Positions 10,301 to 19,300 of a stretch of DNA of 25,805 bases are shown here, in pieces; positions within the stretch are counted from its first letter, which is position 1; every line of letters starts with the position of its first letter. The DNA comes from a virus, in IMG/VR virus record IMGVR_UViG_3300006751_000113, positions 1 through 25,805 of that record; one strand, written 5' to 3'. A program made the translations under genes and the position numbers. The notes under the pieces are model-generated. The model was not told the origin of the DNA. It searched no databases and worked only from the letters and a program-made list of their open reading frames with translations.

Positions 10301-13300
10301 ATTGGATCAGTAGCTCTTGGATAGGAATGATTAGAAGCATTTCCGTCTTTAGTACAAGTAAATACCAAAGATTCGTCCTGAATCTTGACTAAATCACCAG
10401 TAGCGCGACCATGACCAGTAGCTTTAATGTTTAATATACCAGTTGTAGGATTATATGTTGTTCCAGATTCTGCTTGATCAGTAGTTGGAGCAGTTAAACC
10501 ATGACTACTCTTAGTTAACCTCAAAATACCAGTTAATGGATTATAAGTTGGTGTTCCTGTTGGTGTAAGAGCAGTACCGCCAGTTGGGGTAATTGAATTG
10601 GTTAATGTGCTACCAGCAGAATTAAATGTATGAGTATTAGATATGACATTAGCAGTTACAACACCACCAGCACCAGCACCACCACCAGATCCAACACCAA
10701 CAGTAATTGTATGTGGAGATACTGCAGTAATTGCTAAAGTGGCATTATGTGCAGGGTCAGTTGTTCTAGGATAAGTGTGATTAGTTGCATAATTATCTCT
10801 ACTGCAACTAAATGTTAATGAATTTGTGACAATTCCAACAGTATTAGAAACAGTCAATCCGTGATTAGGAATTGTTAACTTTAATGCTCCGCTAATAGAT
10901 GTATATGTTGCATCAGTAACCGTAAATGGACCACCAGCATTTGCTGTAATAGAATTAACACCAGCAGATACAAATTTATGGGTATATGCTATATCAGTTA
11001 CTCCAATAGCAACTGTGCCTCTATATCCAGATCCAAGAATATCTGTTGATCCGATTCCAACTGATACAATCCCTCCATTAGTATTAGTAACCGCAGTTAC
11101 AGACGCTCCAACAAGAGGAGCAACACCCAATCCACCAGTAGATCCAAGTGATACAATCAGACCACCTCTTGGAAGTTGATTTAAATTTATATCATTCAAA
11201 TCTCTAATAATTGTTCCATTCTCAGAAGCAATACCAGTGTAATTAACACTAGTGATACCAACGTTTTCTTCATAAGAATAATTATTTCCAGTGTTATTAG
11301 TTGATGTTGGTTTCTGGAATATTCCATTAAGAAGTAAAAGTGTACTTCCAGTGTCAATTCCAGCAGTATTAGCACCACCAACAGTTACTGTATATGTGTG
11401 TCCGATTCCAGTAAATTCAACAGAATTATCATCATATACAACATTATCAGTATAATCATTTCTTAAATAGACTCTTGCATTAAACTCAGATTTAATCTCT
11501 GGGAGATTATAATTATCAGTTTGTGATGTAGCATTACTTCCTTTCGGTGCTTCAGTGAAATGAACTTTACTTCCAACAATATTGAATGATCCTGAATATT
11601 TTCTTACTTCAGTAGTATCCGTATGAGTAGCAGCAGATGATCCAACATATCCTCTTCCTACTTGAACTATATTTACATTTCCAGATCCTATAGGTCCAGC
11701 AGCAGTTGTACCAACACCAACTGCAATTACTTCCATATATTCATCATCTACCTTCAAAATATCTGTTGGTGCAAGACTTGTAATACCAGAAAGGGCAAAG
11801 AAAGTAGTACCTATTGAAACATTACCACTTAAAGTATGATTTACTGGTGTCCATGCTAATGGGGATTGAATCATCCCATCTACTGTAATTAAACTCTTCT
11901 CATTCTTCTTGGACATCTCAAGTTCATGAGCATTTCCAGATCCAGTATTAGTAAATGTTACAGCAATTCCTGCGGCAGCATATACTGGATTTGCTGCAAT
12001 CTTAAATTTATCTTTATTAATTCTAATAGCATAAACATTTGCTGGACAAATAGTAGTTGTACCAATACCAACTCCACCAACAACACTAGTTGCTGTTTCT
12101 CCAATTCCCATAGGAGTTGCGGCAACTCCAGTAAATAGTGATTTCTCTGTATAAACTAATCTTTCACCAGTCTCAAAGAAATGATCTGTAATGGAGAATA
12201 TTCCAGTAACAGGATCTAATACTGAAGCAACAGAAGGGTCAAATACTTTCTCATATATTGGAACTCCACTGTGATTTAAAGTAAATGCAGTTTTATTAGA
12301 TCTATCTCCATTAAAGGCATTATATGCCATTAAACTTAGAGATTCAGTAGCAGATCCATATGTTAAATCTGGTGCACTAACATTCAAATCACTTTCAGTA
12401 TAAATTACTTGATTGAATGTTTGAACTTGTATAGCAGCACCACCAAGCATTGAAGCATCTGGATAGAATTTAAGATTCAGATCCGAACCAGTATATTCAG
12501 AACCAAATGTACCAATTCCTGTTGTAGTACCAATCGATACAAATGGATATGTAACATCATAAGTATTTTTAGTATCATGCAACATCAATACTTGATGTAA
12601 AGCACTAGTTGTTCCTAAAGAAACTCTTACTAAACTCTTAACAGCAGTTACACTACCAGTATTAACTCCAACAATAGTTGAAGCAGCAGAAACATTAGAG
12701 TAATCTGCCTCTAAGTATAGAGATCTCTCATTTCCAGCTGGTTGTCCTGATGGAGCAAATCTATATGTTCCAATTCCACTAGCCGTAGATCCAAATCCAA
12801 CAATTCTTGATCTTACTAATACCTGATTAGATGAAGTATTATCATATGTTAAAGATAGTATATTTGAATCAATATTCGAAGTAAATGTTCCAATAAAGTT
12901 GGATGAGAACTCTGGATAGGTACTAGTATCAGTATAGTATTCTGAAATATATGAATGTGTTCCATCATGAGTCAAATACAGTTCAACAAAGTTCTTCTCA
13001 TTTGTTATCTTATCTGTAAGTTCTACAGAAGCATGATAAGAATCTAATTCGTTAATATTACCTGAAACTACAATAGTAGATGTTCCAGTACCAACAATTG
13101 TGCTAACACCAGTAACATCAACATATCCAATGGATTGAGTACCAATTCCTGCTAAGTCTGTATTAAATGAATTCTTATAGATCTTAAGATCATAATCACC
13201 CTCAAACTTATCAGCAGGAGTAAATCTTATAGTAGACTTACCACTCGAAGTCATATTACCAGACAATTCACCCAATTGTGCTGAAGTGCTGTATAAATTT

Positions 13301-16300
13301 GCTTTTTCTAAGGTATAAATGTCATTAGTTTCCCCAAGAACTACTAATTCTGTAACTTGAGTTTCATTATTATTAGGATCTACAACCTGAATTATATAAG
13401 AAGAATAAACATCATCAATATCCAGATCAATATATCCATCTAGATTTGATTGTGTGCTAGAGAATTGACTACTAATATCATCTACCATTAGAACTCTATT
13501 AGTTCTACACTCAATATAATCTGTTAATTTTTTACTATTAACTTTTAGGAATTTTGATTTGGATCCATTATTTGCAGTATCAACATCAATAACGTGATCA
13601 TAGATGTTAATTCCATCTACCCGTAACTGCTCCAATAAGAAATATGTACTTATTTCCTCTGGAGTAAATGATGATAATGAAATTGCTTTAGAAGAAGATG
13701 TTATTCCAACATCAGCAAAGTTCTTAAGTCCTGTAGTATGAAGTAAACGATTTACTGGATTTACTAAATCTTCCCATGGAACTGTACTCTTAACGGTATA
13801 AGATAAGTTCTGATAGTAATCATTATCTGGTAGAACCTGATGATCTTCATTTAACTTACCAATATCATCTGACCACCCTTTATCTTGTCTTAATGAATAA
13901 TCAATATTAAATCTACCTGAGTTCTCAGTTATTGAATTAATCCTAGCAATAGTTCCACTTAAAGATCCTTTTATAATATCGCCAACTTTTATACGATATA
14001 ATCCAAAAACTTTAATATAATCTGGTTCAGTTAAATTGATTGAAAGATCTACAACAGTATATACATTCCCAATTTTTACTAAGAGTGGTTCATTATCAAT
14101 AAAATCATCTCTAGTCTGGGTTACACTAAATTTAGGATAATTATTATAATTTACAATAGTTGCATAAGAATTTTGATCTGTTTTAGCAATACCAATATTG
14201 CTACTAAGTGCAGATAGATTAAATTCAACTTCAGCTGGTTCTGTATGCAAATAAGCAGTTACTGTAAATGTTTGATATTTGTAATCTTCTGAGTTAAAAC
14301 CATCTCCAGCACTAAACAGTTCAATTCCTTCTACAAATATCTCTTGACCAACAGTAAAGACTGCTGTACTAAATCCACCAATAGGAGTAGTTAAGATACA
14401 CTGTACACGACCAGGAGTGTTGGTGAATGTATTTACATTCTTAATACTAACTCCATTACTATTATCCAGAGCAACTATTCTTTGTTCTTGAGCACTTAAA
14501 CCTCTAGGTTCCTCTAATATCTTAACACTACCAACGGATGATCCGATTAATTCTGCTTCTAGTAAACCCTCTTCAACTTTCTCTCCAGTTACTGGATCTA
14601 CAATTATTAAAGTTGGTGCAGATGAGTAGTAATTACCACCATTAGTAACATCAACTGCAGTAACAGTATTAGAATTAATAACAGATACAATTGGTGAAAC
14701 AAATGCTTCTGGTCTTAAAGTTCTATCACAAGAATACTCAAATCCAGGATCAAGAATTCTAACATTATCAATTCTACTAATATCAGCAGATAATGGTAAA
14801 ACTTCAGCATTTTTTCCTTCTGAAGATGCTATACTTACAAAAGTTGGTAATTTCTTATATCCATACCCACCAAATGTCTTTTGAAGACTATCTACTCCAC
14901 CATTAGCAGATTTTGATCTAGTAGAATACTTAAGAACATTTGTTTTTGCTGGTATGCAAGTAAGTGATTCTGGAACTTTTGGTAGAGATATTGTAAATTG
15001 CGTTGATACTCCAATAACAGGAATACCAAATGCTGAATATGTGCCACTATATGAACTATCAATATAAGTGATTTGTGCATTATTTGATACATCAGTATCA
15101 GAAGTACTAATGAATCCTGATCTTTCAAGATTGTAGAAAAGATTTACTGGATTATTTTTAGTATAATTTAATGTTAATGTAGCACCTGGAGTAACACCTA
15201 CAGTACCAACCGCACTAACAATAAATGAATCAGTCTTACCTGTCGAAACAAATTCATTTTTAAACCCATTATCATAGAATAATTTAAGTTCAAATCCACT
15301 AAGTGAAGTATCTGATACATCAAAAACTAAATTATTATCTCTAAGAACCGAAATTGGTGGATTAATTGAAGATAACTCTTGACCAGCACCACCAGTATTA
15401 GTAGTTACGCCAACAATAGTAGGTGGATATGTAATTACATCGTTACGTGTTAGTCCTAACTGAATATTGTCATCATCTATACGATAAACGTAATAAGAAC
15501 CTGTAGATAGTCCAGTAGCAGAACCAGAATAGAATACCTTATCTCCAGTACTTAATTCGTGATCACCAAGACCCAATATATCTGTTTTTATGGATGTATT
15601 AGTGAATGATATTGGATTAGTTATTAATTTATCATCTACTGCGTTATACTTTAATCTTATTGCTGTAGAAGCACCAACACCAACTGATTCATTTGGATTG
15701 GCAGTAAGAGTAACAATATCATTATTAGTTAATCCGTGTGATGTAGAAACAGATACTACTGAATTAATTTTCTGAATTTTTCCTGTTACTTGATTATTCT
15801 TAAGTCTGCTATATTGTGATTCGATAGTATAATCAAATCTATTAGTACCAGGAGTAACAAAGAATAAACCATTAGTGGTTACAATGTCTCCAAGTTGAGT
15901 TGCAATACCAATATAATCTTTCGACTTATTAATAATATAAACAGTTTGATCGTTTCCTGAAACAGGTAAAGTGAATGGGTTTCCACTACCATCCAATACA
16001 TTCAAAGTTGCTCCAGAAGCAGGTTTTTTAAATGTTACTGATTGATTTGTCTTAAATGGATGATTTGGTGCATATATGCTTTGTGTTTGAACTGAAATAG
16101 ACTCTGTTAATTCTCCTATTGAATAATTCCTACTTGTTCCTACCCCTACATCTGTTCCAAGACCAACACTTTCAAATGGATTAAAATAATATACGTCATT
16201 TACTTTAGAATTAAAATAATCAGTTTGTACTGGAATCGTTAAGTAACTTGGTGACAAATCAACAGATGTTGATGTTGATATAAATGCTCCGCTATTAGCA

Positions 16301-19300
16301 CCTCTTTGAACCCTTAAAATCTTTCTATCTGTAAATGTATTAAGAATTTGTAACTTTTCTGGTCCTATCCCAATAAAACTTCCAGCAACAAAAGAATCTG
16401 GAATTGATGTGACATAAACATCAGTTACAATTCCTGCAGCAGCAACTGCCATTCCTTTAGCAAGTACTGTTCTATCTGTTTGTATCCCTATTGTATGAGA
16501 CCCTGTAAGAGAGTTTATTGCAGAAGTTGTTAGTCCTGATACTACAATATCGTCATTTGAGAATAAAAGATGTGATGTTGATATGTAAGCAGATACTTCA
16601 TTAGCATTTTTCCAAACAAATACGGCATCATTATAGGTTTCAATATTTGTTGTAATATTTGTAATATCTTTACCGGTTAATGTATAAACTCCAGCACTCA
16701 ATCCACCACCATTAGTTCCTGTATTGTCAAAGGTAGCAGAATCTCCAATTTTATACCCACTTCCTGCTCCAATAACCTGGAAAGAATCTACAGAACCTTT
16801 CTTGACAGACTCAACTACAGATACTTGATCAATATACTCATTTGATTCTATTAAGAAGTCATTATCTGCATGTTGATCAGTTGTCTTATATGGGAAGGTA
16901 TTTCTAAGTAAATCTGAGTTATTAAAGTCAAAATTATCTTGATTGATTAAGAAGTTGTCTTCAATTGGATTTGATCTATAACTATCTCCAATAAAATAAG
17001 GGAATTCTGGTTTTAATTTACCAGTAGTAACATCTGTAGTTACTCCTACAAAATATGCATAGATTCCATTAGGATAATCTGGAGTTCTGCAGTATCTACC
17101 ATTATTTTCATCTAAATCACCTGAATTGTCAAAAGCATAATCATCTACGAAAAATCCTCCACTAAATCCTACAGGTCTATCTGATACATTGGCAGTATTG
17201 ACAACATATCCAGATTGTAGCATTTGTATTGCAGAGTTTTTATCTGCAGGATCACTATATCCAAATGGACCGTAAATTGGATTACCATCATAAGCCCACC
17301 CAACAATAGGTGAGTGATCTATTCCAGTATCACCAAAATTCTCTCTACCAATATCAGTTGAATATCCAACAACAGAATACTTAAGTTTATTATCACCTTC
17401 AACTAATATATCATTACCAAATCTATCAAAATTATTGATAGACAATCCTCTAACTTTTTGATTAAAGATTATACCTGATCCAGGAGCAGTTACTTTGATT
17501 GATGTTTCGTTCTGAATATAATTAACACCTTGATTATTTACTATAACCTCAACAATTTCACCATCTTTAACAACAGCTCTTAACTTAGCACCTACCCCAC
17601 TCGTAATACCAACAACTTCTAAATCAGGTGCAGCGGCATATTCTATACCTCTGTTAATAATATCTACAGAAGTTACCTTCCCACCATTAATAATTGGTCT
17701 TAATTCAGCTCTTTTTCCATTCTTTATAGTAATTGATGGTGTTCTTTCAAAATTAAGAATAGTACTTCCATATCCAACTCCACCTTCATATGCATAAGCA
17801 CCAATTACTGATCCCCGAACCTTAGGAGTTGCTGTTATTACTCCTACAACTCCAGATGCAGTATTTGTATATTCAGCATTAATAATAACTTCTATTGGTG
17901 GATACTCAAAATTATGATATCCAGATCCTATTGATGTAAAGTTAATATACTTGTTTATTCTATGATTATTAGTTACTGTCCCTGCAAAACCAGCACTAGC
18001 AAGTCTAAAGGAATTATCATCTAATTTAATAATAGAATATTGTGTTGTAGTTGTAGTTATTCCAGTAGATGTGGTTAATCCAGATATACTTGTTCCTGTT
18101 GTAGAATATACAATATTCTCTCCATCTTTAAACCCGTGATCTTTATAGGTAACTGTTGAATTAACTGTAGAGATTCCTATTGGTTTTACAATTAATTTTC
18201 TATTTGTATATCCACTTCCAGATTCTAATACCTGAATGTCTTGTATTGTTTGTTTAGTATCATAAATTCTAAATTTATGTACACCAACACCACTTGCCGT
18301 AGTAAATCCTACTGTATTAATTCCAGCAACATAATTGGCATGAGTTGGATATAGTTCTACTGTTCTAACATTAATAGATTTGGCAAAATATATTGTTCCA
18401 CTTTGTAATGATTGATTCTGATCAGTATTAAGTCCCTTATAATCACCAGTACTAATCTCATCATGTCCATTTTTATCATAAACAATAGCCTGACCATTTA
18501 ATAGATTATGATTAGTGCTAAACAGTATCGTCTCATCAGTAAGAGAAACACCACCACCACTGGTAGTTGGTCTGCCATCAAACGTTAATTCTCTATATCG
18601 TTTCCCAAGAGTAGTATCTAAAACTGCTCCATCACCATTACCACCAATAAGAGTTATAGAATTAACCTTTTCAATATCAAAATCTTGAGGGTCAATAGAA
18701 ACTGATTCAACAACACCACTAATAACTGGTTGTAGTAATGCAGTTGATCCAGTACCTGTTGGAGAATTTCCAACTACAAAGGTCGGTGGATTAATTACAT
18801 CATAATTTGAACCACCATTGAATATATCCAATCCATCAAAAGGACCATAAAAGACCTTATCATCTGATTTATAATTGGCTATCTCAACACCATTAATTAA
18901 TATACCTAATGCTCCAGGAGTAGTCTTAACACCTTCTCCAGACTTAATATTTGCCTCTGGTGGGAACTTTTTAAGTAATTTTTGTGCACCTATTCTTCTA
19001 TTACGATGTGTTGATAAAATAAATGAATGTTCTCCAGTTCCTGCTGCAAGAGGTTCAAACTCTTCACAGGTACCTGTAACAATAAATGATCTTGAAACAT
19101 ATAATTTTATCTGGTTTTTATTACCTAAAACCTCTACGTAATAAATTCCTTCACGTAATCCAGTGATTGTAGTGGTTTCTGGATTGTAATATACTGCATC
19201 TCCAGTAAGAAAAGGGACATCTGTACTAAAAGAAAGAATTGTGTATTTTGCAGTAATATTATTGTATCCCTGAATTGCTGTTCCTGATGCATTAGTAAGA

